Part shown: one piece after another, positions 8,894 to 16,110 of the stretch
Position numbering within the stretch: the stretch's first letter is position 1
How the letters are laid out: each line of letters starts with the position of its first letter
Origin: Amorphus coralli DSM 19760
GTDB lineage: Bacteria; Pseudomonadota; Alphaproteobacteria; Rhizobiales; Amorphaceae
NCBI RefSeq assembly: GCF_000374525.1
Contig: NZ_KB894570.1
Span: 186,001-250,000 of the forward strand
Direction: 5' to 3'
DNA length: 64,000 bases
Made by a program: the position numbers and the translations under genes
Notes under the pieces: model-generated
The model's input: the letters and a program-made list of their open reading frames with translations, nothing else
What the model was told of the DNA's origin: nothing
Databases searched by the model: none

Positions 8894-9805
8894 TCACGAT
8901 GCGGCGAATTGGGTGAACGGTTCCGCGTCGATGTCGAGGGCCGCCCGGTAGACGGCTTCGACCAGCGGCGAAAGCGGGTCACGATTGGGAACCACCAACC
9001 CGACTGCGTGATCGACATGCGGCTCCTCGAGATCGATCACGGTGATGCCGTCGAGCGGCCCGAATGCGGCGAGGGACAGTTCCGGCAGGACGGCGGCGAG
9101 CTGGCCGTCGCGCACGTGAGTGACCAGCGCGATGATCGAGTTCGTCTCGATGCGGACGATCGGTGTCGCTCCGGCCGCGACGAAGGCGGCGTTGACGATG
9201 CGCCGGTTCTGCATGTCCGGTGTGAGGAGGGCAAGCGGATAGGCGGCAGCCTCCGCCCATGTGACCGTGCCGCGTTCGGCGAGCGGGTGGTCCCGGGGCG
9301 TGATCAGGCGGGAGCGCTCCCGGTAGAGGGGGGCTTTTCGCACCTGGCTGAGCGGCTCGTTGTCGAGATAGGTGATGCCGGCGTCCAGCTGGAAATTGTC
9401 CAGGCCGAGCCGGATGTCCTCCGACGACATGGACAGGATCGAAAAGCCGATTTCCGGAAACGCCTCGCCGATTCGCCGGGTCAGGAGCGCGACCCGGGGC
9501 AGGGCGGAAGGGATGACGCCGAGGGTCACCTGGCCGCTCAGCTGGCCCTTCATCCGCGCCAGGTCCTGCTGCATCGCCTCCCAGTCTTCCAGGATGGAGC
9601 TGGCCCGGCTGACGATCTGTTCGCCCTCTGGCGTCAGCCCGTGGAAGCGATGTCCGCGCTTGACGATCGGGATGCCAAGCTCGTCCTCCAGCTGACGGAT
9701 GCGGCCCGATAGCGTTGGCTGGGTCACGCCACACAATGCGGCGGCGCGCGTGAAGTGTTTTTCGCGTGCCAGAACCACCAGGTAGTTGAGTTGTCGGATG
9801 TCCAA
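8894..9805 (-). CDS. LysR-family transcriptional regulator, probable FdsR
   Basis: The 303-residue protein has an N-terminal winged helix (residues 1-60, with the recognition segment VTQPTLSGRIRQLEDELG) and a periplasmic-binding-protein-like effector domain (about 88-295). Start is TTG 9805, supported by an AGGAAG ribosome site just upstream. LysR genes called fdsR regulate fds operons in Rhodobacter and Cupriavidus. This one lies 2.3 kb from fdsG, separated by a diguanylate cyclase, so control of fds is inferred from family and vicinity. A T-N11-A palindrome upstream of fdsG is a candidate site. Confidence 0.85.
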   Translation of the reverse strand: MDIRQLNYLVVLAREKHFTRAAALCGVTQPTLSGRIRQLEDELGIPIVKRGHRFHGLTPEGEQIVSRASSILEDWEAMQQDLARMKGQLSGQVTLGVIPSALPRVALLTRRIGEAFPEIGFSILSMSSEDIRLGLDNFQLDAGITYLDNEPLSQVRKAPLYRERSRLITPRDHPLAERGTVTWAEAAAYPLALLTPDMQNRRIVNAAFVAAGATPIVRIETNSIIALVTHVRDGQLAAVLPELSLAAFGPLDGITVIDLEEPHVDHAVGLVVPNRDPLSPLVEAVYRAALDIDAEPFTQFAAS

Positions 9806-9950
9806 GGTGGCTTCCTTCCGGCGGTTCCGGCTCCGGTCCTGGCCGTCCGGGCCGGCGTCGCGGAGGCAACCGCGAATCCGTTCCCGCGAACCGTTGCGGG
9901 TACAAGCATCGCGGAATCGCCGCCCTCGCGCTACCCGCGCGGCGGCAGCC

Positions 9951-10490
9951 TCAGCCCGTCACCATCCGCGACAGGATTCCGTCGCGGCGCACCACGCCGT
10001 GATAGAGCGCGGCGCCGACATGGGCGGCGATGGCCGCGATCATCGTGAAGCCGAGCACGATATGAACGCTGGACAACTGATCGAACAGCGCCCGGTTCTT
10101 GTCGATCGCTGGCGGCAGGTCGACGATCCAGAAATAGGTGACGGGACCGCCGAAGGCCGACTTGGTGAGGTAGCCCAGAACCGGGTTCACCAGCAGGATG
10201 GCATAGAGAACCCAGTGGTTGGCATGGGCTGCCAGGCGCTGCCAGCCGGGCATGTCAGCCGGAAGCGGGGGTGCGGGTCGGGAGAAACGGATGGCGAGAC
10301 GCGCGAGCACCAGCGGGAATACGGTCACGCCAAGCGACCAGTGCACCACGTAGAGCCGATTCATGAGGGGACCCGGACCGACCGAATTCATGGCCAGTCC
10401 GGCAGCCAGCAGTGCAATCACGGCGAGTGCCGTGATCCAGTGCAGCGCCCGTTGCGTCGACGTGTAGGCCACCGTGGTCGACCGGTCCAT
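9951..10490 (-). CDS. cytochrome b561 family protein
   Basis: The 179-residue protein is a four-helix inner-membrane cytochrome of the bacterial b561 (YodB) family, thought to move electrons between quinol and periplasmic partners or superoxide. Haem-ligand histidines are visible in RALHWITALAV (helix 1), YVVHWSLGV (helix 2), AHANHWVLYA (helix 3) and SSVHIVLGFT (helix 4). The reading frame opens further upstream, but ATG 10490 is the natural start because the family begins a few residues before the first haem helix. It lies 49 bp downstream of the GTP cyclohydrolase gene on the same strand and could be co-transcribed. Confidence 0.88.
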   Translation of the reverse strand: MDRSTTVAYTSTQRALHWITALAVIALLAAGLAMNSVGPGPLMNRLYVVHWSLGVTVFPLVLARLAIRFSRPAPPLPADMPGWQRLAAHANHWVLYAILLVNPVLGYLTKSAFGGPVTYFWIVDLPPAIDKNRALFDQLSSVHIVLGFTMIAAIAAHVGAALYHGVVRRDGILSRMVTG

Positions 10491-10539
10491 GCGGCACCTC
10501 CAGGCTGTTTCAGCCGGCCGCATGGGACGCGGCGGATGG

Positions 10540-11724
10540 TCAGTCGTCTCCGCCTGCCACCTGATCGAGATAGTGGCCGGCGCGCAAGGCCTTTGCTTCG
10601 AGATAGCGCCGGTTTCCGGAATGAACAGGGGCAAGCACCGGTATTCGGCCGGCGACATCGAGGCCGGCCGCCTTGAGCGCGTCGATCTTGGTCGGATTGT
10701 TGGTGAGAAGCACGATCTTCTCCCATCCGAGTTCCGAGATCATCCGGCCCGCAGCGGCGTAGTCGCGCTCGTCCTCGTGATAGCCGAGGGCGGTGTTGGC
10801 ATCGACGGTGTCCAACCCCCGGTCCTGGAGGTTGTAGGCGCGAAGCTTGTTGGCGAGCCCCAGCCCGCGACCTTCCTGGTCGAGATAGATGACGCAGCCG
10901 CCACCCAGCTGGTCGATACGCTCGATGGCCAGGCGAAGCTGGTCGCCGCAGTCGCAACGCTTGGATCCGAAGATGTCGCCGGTGGCGCAGGCCGAGTGCA
11001 CCCGCACGCGCAGCGGCTGGTTCCGATCCGGGTTGCCAACCACCACGGCCACGGCCGTGCCGCCCATCATGTCGCGGAACACGATGAAGCGGGTCGGGAT
11101 ATCGCCACGCAGCGGAACCGGCGCTTCGGCAACCTTCTTGAGTGTCCGGGCGACGCGCTCGCGGTAGTCCACGGCGATGTCGGCGGCAATCGTCAGAACA
11201 CCCTCGTGGTCCCCCTCCGAAGCGGCCACTGCAACAACGGCGGGCAGCAGTTCGGCGCACTTGGCGATGGCCATCGCTGCCAGTCCGGGTGCCCCGGCGT
11301 CGCAGCTGGTGTGTCCGACCCGCACCTCGTAGCCGGCCGCCAGCGTCAGCAGGTCCTGCGGCGTCGCGCCCTCGGGGATCGACACCGCGGTTGGATCGTA
11401 GGCGGTGAGGCCGATGGCGCTGGCCCGACGGTCGGTGATCACGAGATAGGGATCGCCGGCGGCGAAGCGATCGCGGAACAGCGCGAACTTGGCAGCGTTG
11501 AGACCGTCGACGGCGATCACGGCCGTCCTCGCTCCCTTGTCATCGATCAGGAGCGGGCGTCCGGCGCGCAGTTCCGCGCAAGCCCGGTGCACCTCGACGA
11601 GTGCCGGATCGCCGAAGGAGGCACCCGCAGCTGTCGCGTTGTCGGTGGGGGCGTCGTCCTTGGAGGAGACGGAATGGGTGCGGGATGCGGTGTCCGGATG
11701 GCCGCGAAGCGGATGCTGTGTCAA
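10540..11724 (-). CDS. GTP cyclohydrolase II with degenerate RibB-like N-terminal domain
   Basis: GTP cyclohydrolase II opens GTP to 2,5-diamino-6-ribosylamino-4(3H)-pyrimidinone 5'-phosphate. In the C-terminal half the zinc site CATGDIFGSKRCDC (Cys 246, 257, 259), the LDQEGRGLGLANK motif and LLTNNPTKIDAL are all intact. The N-terminal ~170 residues look like a worn DHBP synthase (RibB): ELRAGRPLLIDD and RVGHTSCDAG keep the pattern, but the acidic RENEGD active-site loop is missing, so RibB activity is unlikely. Start is TTG 11724: AGGAG lies 7 nt before it, and no ATG fits. Neighbouring genes, not riboflavin genes, suggest a secondary pathway. A housekeeping ribBA would be expected elsewhere. 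Confidence 0.85.
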   Translation of the reverse strand: MTQHPLRGHPDTASRTHSVSSKDDAPTDNATAAGASFGDPALVEVHRACAELRAGRPLLIDDKGARTAVIAVDGLNAAKFALFRDRFAAGDPYLVITDRRASAIGLTAYDPTAVSIPEGATPQDLLTLAAGYEVRVGHTSCDAGAPGLAAMAIAKCAELLPAVVAVAASEGDHEGVLTIAADIAVDYRERVARTLKKVAEAPVPLRGDIPTRFIVFRDMMGGTAVAVVVGNPDRNQPLRVRVHSACATGDIFGSKRCDCGDQLRLAIERIDQLGGGCVIYLDQEGRGLGLANKLRAYNLQDRGLDTVDANTALGYHEDERDYAAAGRMISELGWEKIVLLTNNPTKIDALKAAGLDVAGRIPVLAPVHSGNRRYLEAKALRAGHYLDQVAGGDD

Positions 11725-11786
11725 TACGGTACTCCTTCGCACTTCCAGTCCGGGCAGGTTCCGACCCGATCGACAATGAGGGCCCA

Positions 11787-12554
11787 GTGACAGTTTCCGA
11801 TGCGCCTGCGGCCGAGCAGACCGAGGGCTGGCAATCCGTCCTGCGGGCCGCGCAGGAGGGAGGGCCGATCCCGCCGCATTGGGACGCCCTCTACGGTCCG
11901 CTCGTCAACACGGACGCACGGAACTCGCTGCTGCTCGCGCAGCTCGGCCAGTCCCTCGATGGGCGCATCGCCACGTCCACCGGCAAGTCCCGTTACATAA
12001 ACGGGCGCGATTGTCTCGTTCATCTGCACCGTCTGCGTGCCCTTGTCGACATCGTGATCGTCGGAGTCGGCACCGTTGTCGCCGACGATCCCCAGCTCAA
12101 CGTGCGGTTCGTCGAGGGCAGCAGCCCCGCCCGCGCGGTCATCGATCCGACGGGCCGAATGCCGGCCACGTCGCGTATGATCACTTCTACGCAGCAGCGC
12201 ACGATCCTGATCACCGGCGAGGCGACAAAAGTCGATCTGCCCGCCCACGTCGACCTGGTGCGCCTGCCGCTCGACGGCAACGGCCGCCTCGATCCGGCCG
12301 CCATCCGCGCGGCGGTCGCGGAGCGGGGATATCGCCGGATGCTGCTGGAGGGCGGCGCCGCCACGGTCTCCGCCTTTCTCCAGGCCCGCTGCCTGGATCG
12401 TCTGCATCTGCTGGTGGCGCCGATCATCATCGGTGCGGGCCGCGCGGGCATCAGCCTGCCGTTCGTTGATAGCCTCGATGAGGCGGTGCGGCCGAAGACC
12501 ACCGCCTGCCGGCTGGGCGCGGAGATCGTCTACGATTGCGATTTCAGGGGCTGA
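11787..12554 (+). CDS. RibD C-terminal-type (dihydrofolate reductase-like) reductase
   Basis: This 255-residue protein consists of an N-terminal ~50 residues of no clear family and a RibD_C reductase domain, which in riboflavin synthesis reduces the ribosyl side chain of the aminopyrimidine phosphate to ribityl. Family signatures are QSLDGRIAT, the HRLRALVDIVIVGVGTV segment with DDPQLNVR, and LLEGGAATVSAFL. There is no RibD deaminase domain. The start is GTG 11787, 62 bp from and divergent to the GTP cyclohydrolase start; no in-frame ATG fits. The enzyme would act directly on the cyclohydrolase product, as in archaeal-type riboflavin pathways, which supports a joint role. Confidence 0.83.
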   Translation: MTVSDAPAAEQTEGWQSVLRAAQEGGPIPPHWDALYGPLVNTDARNSLLLAQLGQSLDGRIATSTGKSRYINGRDCLVHLHRLRALVDIVIVGVGTVVADDPQLNVRFVEGSSPARAVIDPTGRMPATSRMITSTQQRTILITGEATKVDLPAHVDLVRLPLDGNGRLDPAAIRAAVAERGYRRMLLEGGAATVSAFLQARCLDRLHLLVAPIIIGAGRAGISLPFVDSLDEAVRPKTTACRLGAEIVYDCDFRG

Positions 12555-12568
12555 GCTCGTGGCGGCGC

Positions 12569-13357
12569 TCAGGGCCGGGCGAACACGTCGACATGGCCGA
12601 CCCGGATCTCCAGGGTCCCGGCCTCGATGGCGGCAAAGCGGGCGGCGCGCCACTCCTCGATGTCCGTTGGCGACAGCGCGCCCAGCTCCGCAGCGGCCTC
12701 GGCCCACCCGGTCACGAGCGCCTTCTGCAGCGCCGCCTCGTCGGGCTCAAGCACCCAGTCCGAGCGGCCGCTTTCCACCGAGAATCCGACTGCCTCGAGC
12801 TGCTCGATGGCCGCGGCGGCGCCGTCGGGACCAAGCGCCGGACCGAAGCCCTTGTCGGTGTGCTGGTGCTGGTTGACGGCGTCGATCAGCGCCGCGTCGA
12901 GAGGGTGCCGCGAGGTCAGGTCGGCGCGTCCGTCGTAGGTGAGCGCGGCGTAAAAGGGCAGTTCGCGTGCCTTCAGAGCCTGTGCGAGGCCCGTCATCCA
13001 GTCGAGTGAGACGAGGTCGAGCAGGGCGGAGCAGGAGACCAGGTCGACCGCCCCGTCCAGTGCCGTGTCCAGCTCCGCCGCCAGATCCAGAACCCGCGTC
13101 TCCACCCGGTCTTCCGGCAACTCCCAGGAGGCCCGTGCCAGCAGGCTCGCATCTGCGTCCACGAGCCGCCAGCCGGTCCGCTCCGGCAGCTGGGGCGCCA
13201 GCGCGCGAACGGTGGAGCCGGTGCCGGCGCCGAGGTCGGTCACCGTCGGCGCGTCCGTTCCCACCAGCATCGCGGCCACGTGGGCGAGAAGCACGCGGTT
13301 GCGCGCATCCAGGTCGGCAGGCTCGCGCAGCGCCAGCCACTCGCTCGAAAAACTCAT
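12569..13357 (-). CDS. class I SAM-dependent methyltransferase
   Basis: The 262-residue protein has a Rossmann-type SAM-binding motif DLGAGTGST at about residues 41-49, an acidic ribose-binding residue in LVDADAS, and the post-motif strand VDLVSCSALLDLVS. It is a small-molecule methyltransferase by general look; no substrate can be named. The in-frame ATG 13357 overlaps the stop of the glycosyltransferase gene (ATGA), which fixes the start and shows translational coupling. It is the last gene of the four-gene minus-strand run MDR, PTPS-like, glycosyltransferase, methyltransferase. Confidence 0.8.
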   Translation of the reverse strand: MSFSSEWLALREPADLDARNRVLLAHVAAMLVGTDAPTVTDLGAGTGSTVRALAPQLPERTGWRLVDADASLLARASWELPEDRVETRVLDLAAELDTALDGAVDLVSCSALLDLVSLDWMTGLAQALKARELPFYAALTYDGRADLTSRHPLDAALIDAVNQHQHTDKGFGPALGPDGAAAAIEQLEAVGFSVESGRSDWVLEPDEAALQKALVTGWAEAAAELGALSPTDIEEWRAARFAAIEAGTLEIRVGHVDVFARP

Positions 13358-14409
13358 CGCATCCTGTCCTCGATCGCCGCCCGGATCGTCATGGCGCAGC
13401 CGCGCCATGTGGGCAAGTCCGTCGCGGCCGCGCGGGCGCCTTTGGTGAGCCGGTCGCGCAGCGTGGAATCGGAAATTGCACGGCGCAGGGCCGCATGAAG
13501 TGCATCGGCGTCGTCGGCCGCAACTTTCAGCGCTGCTGCATGGGGCACGGTCTCGGCCAGCGCCCCGCCATTGGTGGTGACCATCGCAAGCCCATGCACC
13601 AGCGCCTCCGCCGCAACCATGCCGTAGCCTTCGTAACGCGATGAGAGCACGAAGAGATCGGCGTCGCGATAGGCCGCGGCCAGGTCGGTGTCGTCGAGCC
13701 GCCCATCGAAATGCACGCGATCCGTCAGCCCGAGCGCGTCGCGCTGCGCAGCGAGGGCCGCAGATGTCCCGGGCGACCGGTCGGGATCGCCGACGATCCG
13801 CAGCGTCCAGTCGAGATCGCCAAGGCCGGCAAGGGCGGTCAACAGCACGTCATACCCCTTGCGAGGCACCAGCGCCCCGACGGACAGCAGCCGAACCGGA
13901 CCGGCCGATGGGGCGCGTGTTACCGTGTCCGGCCGGTCGACGCCCGGCTCGGCAACGGTGATGCGGTCACCGGCCACGTCGAACGCCTCCACCAGCGTGC
14001 GTGCCGTCATCCGGCTCGTCACGACCACGTGGCGAACCGCCGCCAGTGCGGCGCGCTCGCTGGTCATGAGCCGGCTTTGCACCTCGGTCGCAAGCCCCGA
14101 TTCCAGCGCCAGAGGGTGATGCACGAGGGCAAACAGCGGCAGACGAACGGCAAGCGCTTCGGCCTCGTTCGGCAGCACGCCCAGCGCGAGTCCGTCGATT
14201 AGGGTCGGCGTGCCGTCGGGGATGGCGGCAAAGGCATCGCGGACCGCCTGCCGGTCGATGGCGTCGGGGTCCGGAAAACCATCCCACAGCGCCACCAGGT
14301 CGATGCGGTCACCCGTTGCCCTTAGCTCCGCGATCACCCGTCGGTCATAGGCATATCCGCCGGTGGCGGTGGCCAGATCGCCGGGTATCGCGAAGGCGAT
14401 CCGGGTCAT
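13354..14409 (-). CDS. GT-B glycosyltransferase, family 4 type
   Basis: This 351-residue retaining glycosyltransferase of the GT4/Glycos_transf_1 type has an N-terminal FAIPGDLATATGGYAYDRR donor/acceptor loop and a C-terminal domain with LLSVGALVPRKGYDVLL and the EX7E motif in SRYEGYGMVAAEAL. It transfers a sugar from an activated nucleotide donor to an unknown acceptor, probably in the cytoplasm as there are no membrane segments. It overlaps the PTPS-like gene upstream and the methyltransferase downstream by 4 nt each, so it belongs to the pterin/pyrimidine cluster rather than to a polysaccharide locus. Confidence 0.85.
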   Translation of the reverse strand: MTRIAFAIPGDLATATGGYAYDRRVIAELRATGDRIDLVALWDGFPDPDAIDRQAVRDAFAAIPDGTPTLIDGLALGVLPNEAEALAVRLPLFALVHHPLALESGLATEVQSRLMTSERAALAAVRHVVVTSRMTARTLVEAFDVAGDRITVAEPGVDRPDTVTRAPSAGPVRLLSVGALVPRKGYDVLLTALAGLGDLDWTLRIVGDPDRSPGTSAALAAQRDALGLTDRVHFDGRLDDTDLAAAYRDADLFVLSSRYEGYGMVAAEALVHGLAMVTTNGGALAETVPHAAALKVAADDADALHAALRRAISDSTLRDRLTKGARAAATDLPTWRGCAMTIRAAIEDRMR

Positions 14410-14810
14410 GTGCGGATCGGGGCCTCGTACCAGGCGCGGGCCACATGCGATTCCGAGATGGTCACCCGGATCGACGCGATCTCCTCGGGACGGCGGCCCA
14501 GATTGCCGGCTGTCACTGAAGCCTGCATCCGGTCGAAGATGTGCTTGGTGAGAAACTCGGTGGTCGTGTTGAAGCCTGCAAATTCAGGGACTTCGTCGAG
14601 GTTCTTGTAGTTGAGCGGAGCCAGCGTTTCCTTCAGCGCCTCGTGCGCCTGGCCGATGTCCACCACCACGCCATTCTCGTCGAGCGCTTCCGCGAGAAAG
14701 GCGACGTCGATGACGAAGGTGGCGCCATGCAGCGCCTGGGCGGGGCCGAACATCTCGCCCTTGAAGGAATGGGCGATCATCACGTGGTCGCGGACTTCGA
14801 CGGCGAACAT
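14406..14810 (-). CDS. 6-pyruvoyl-tetrahydropterin synthase-like protein lacking catalytic residues
   Basis: The 134-residue protein has the PTPS/QueD fold pattern (VRDHVMIAHSF, then ALHGATFVIDV, and the C-terminal VTISESHVARAWYE). By eye against E. coli QueD, the first zinc His (His14) and His28 remain, but the HGH motif is HGA (Ala30), the catalytic Cys position is Ala24, and the Asp-His of the proton relay is replaced (LNYKNLDEV). The pterin-anchoring Glu near the C-terminus (Glu120) appears kept. It may bind a pterin or pyrimidine without the usual reaction. It is coupled to the glycosyltransferase by a 4-nt overlap and follows the dehydrogenase by 11 bp. Confidence 0.82.
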   Translation of the reverse strand: MFAVEVRDHVMIAHSFKGEMFGPAQALHGATFVIDVAFLAEALDENGVVVDIGQAHEALKETLAPLNYKNLDEVPEFAGFNTTTEFLTKHIFDRMQASVTAGNLGRRPEEIASIRVTISESHVARAWYEAPIRT

Positions 14811-14821
14811 GGGTCAGAACC

Positions 14822-15814
14822 TCAATCGGCGGGATAGTGGATGACGGGGCAGCGGAAACCGGCCCCAAGGGCGAGCATGTTCGGCAACCGGGCGGGCAGG
14901 TCGGCGAACGGCACGGGTTCGTCGATCAGGGCGTCCAGGGCCGGGTCGCGCAGCAGATCGAGCGCTTTCGCAAGCCGCCGCGCATGGCTCCACCGGGCCC
15001 GCCGGTTGGCCGGAAGGCTGCCGACCTGGCTCGACTGAACGGTCAGCCTGCGGCTGTGAAAGGCGCCGCCGAGCGAGGCGAGCACCGGCCGCGTGCCATA
15101 CCAAGACAGCTCCACAAGCCGCGCCTCCATGGCACATAGCGAGACCGCCGTGTCGAACCCGGTGCCGGAGGCGCTGGTGTGGAAGACGAGGTCGCGTTCG
15201 CCTTCCGCATCGCCGGGCAGCGCGAAGCCGGCGCCGAAGCGCTCGGCCATTGCGTAGCGTTCGGGATCGGCATCGACGACCGTCACGTCGGTGCCCGGCA
15301 TGAGGGCCGCGAGCCGGGCGACCAGGAGTCCCAGCACACCGCCGCCAACCACGGTCACCCGGTCACCGGCGCTGAGGCCGGAGTCCCAGATCGCGTTGAG
15401 CGCCGTTTCCATGTTGGCGCCCAGGACCGCGCGCTCCGGAGGCACGTCCGCCGGCACCGACGCGACCATGTCGGCAGGCACATCGAAGACGGTCTGGTGC
15501 GGATGCAGAGAAAAGACGGTGGCGCCGACGAGATGATCCGCCCCGGCCTCGACACGGCCGACGCTGGCATATCCGTATTTCACGGGATGCGGGAAGTCGC
15601 CGGCCTGGAAAGGAGCGCGCATGCGCTCGTGCTCGCTCTCCGGCACGTCGCCGTTCAGCACCAGGCGTTCCGTTCCCCGGCTGATGCCGCTGGTGAGGGT
15701 GCGCACGCGCACGGCTCCGGGCTCCAGTGCGCCCAGGTCTTCCGTGCGGATTTCGACCCGGCCAGGCTCAACGTACCAGAGGGCGTCGGCGGTCTCGGCA
15801 CTTGCGATCGTCAT
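14822..15814 (-). CDS. zinc-less MDR dehydrogenase, BchC-like
   Basis: This 330-residue medium-chain dehydrogenase/reductase has the Rossmann motif VVGGGVLGLLVARLA and NAD-binding VVDADPER. Where zinc alcohol dehydrogenases carry a catalytic Cys, it has SGISRGTERL, as in the bacteriochlorophyll dehydrogenase BchC and related proteins; the structural-zinc cysteine cluster is also absent. The product is probably an NAD(P)-dependent oxidoreductase not relying on zinc. It heads the minus-strand run that continues into the PTPS-like gene 11 bp later. No photosynthesis genes are visible, so a role in bacteriochlorophyll synthesis is not supported. Confidence 0.8.
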   Translation of the reverse strand: MTIASAETADALWYVEPGRVEIRTEDLGALEPGAVRVRTLTSGISRGTERLVLNGDVPESEHERMRAPFQAGDFPHPVKYGYASVGRVEAGADHLVGATVFSLHPHQTVFDVPADMVASVPADVPPERAVLGANMETALNAIWDSGLSAGDRVTVVGGGVLGLLVARLAALMPGTDVTVVDADPERYAMAERFGAGFALPGDAEGERDLVFHTSASGTGFDTAVSLCAMEARLVELSWYGTRPVLASLGGAFHSRRLTVQSSQVGSLPANRRARWSHARRLAKALDLLRDPALDALIDEPVPFADLPARLPNMLALGAGFRCPVIHYPAD

Positions 15815-15879
15815 GCGTTCCGTCGTGCAAAGGAGGAGAGAGGGGCGTCGGTGGCATCACCTAGAGCATGTAGGGGAAG

Positions 15880-15928
15880 ATCGAAAGGGATGGTCCGTTC
15901 CCGCGTTTGCCTCGTATCTCCTTTCGAT
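15880..15928. promoter_or_regulatory. inverted repeat in opgH-like leader
   Basis: Nine-base arms ATCGAAAGG (15880-15888) and CCTTTCGAT (15920-15928) are perfectly complementary with a 31-nt spacer. The repeat lies in the 296-bp gap between the divergent dehydrogenase and OpgH-like genes. Function unknown; a hairpin or a two-half-site operator is possible. Confidence 0.4.
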
Positions 15929-15960
15929 GCCTGGTCAACGGGTTGCGGGAGGCCGTGGAA

Positions 15961-15994
15961 TGTCAGGATCGCAGGAAGTTGATTCTTCCTGACA
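15961..15994. promoter_or_regulatory. overlapping alternative hairpins in opgH-like leader
   Basis: TGTCAGGA (15961-15968) can pair with TCCTGACA (15987-15994). CAGGAAG (15972-15978) can pair with CTTCCTG (15985-15991) around a 6-nt loop. Both use the same 3' strand and exclude each other, the arrangement of a switchable leader. The structure ends 117 nt before the OpgH-like start. Nothing else was recognised in this gap. Confidence 0.4.
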
Positions 15995-16110
15995 CGCGTT
16001 CGACGTCATTTCCCCGCAATCTTGATGATGAAATCCTGCCTGACCCGCATAGCTTGCGTGCGTCGTTCAGAGTTCTTCCGCATGTCTGCGGACCTTCCCG
16101 GGGAGCCTCG

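Noticed and set aside
14406-14810. Queuosine synthesis gene queD
   Set aside because: No queC, queE or queF is nearby and the catalytic Cys and zinc His are missing by eye.
14822-15814. Bacteriochlorophyll gene bchC
   Set aside because: The similarity covers the zinc-less loop only, and no photosynthesis genes accompany it.
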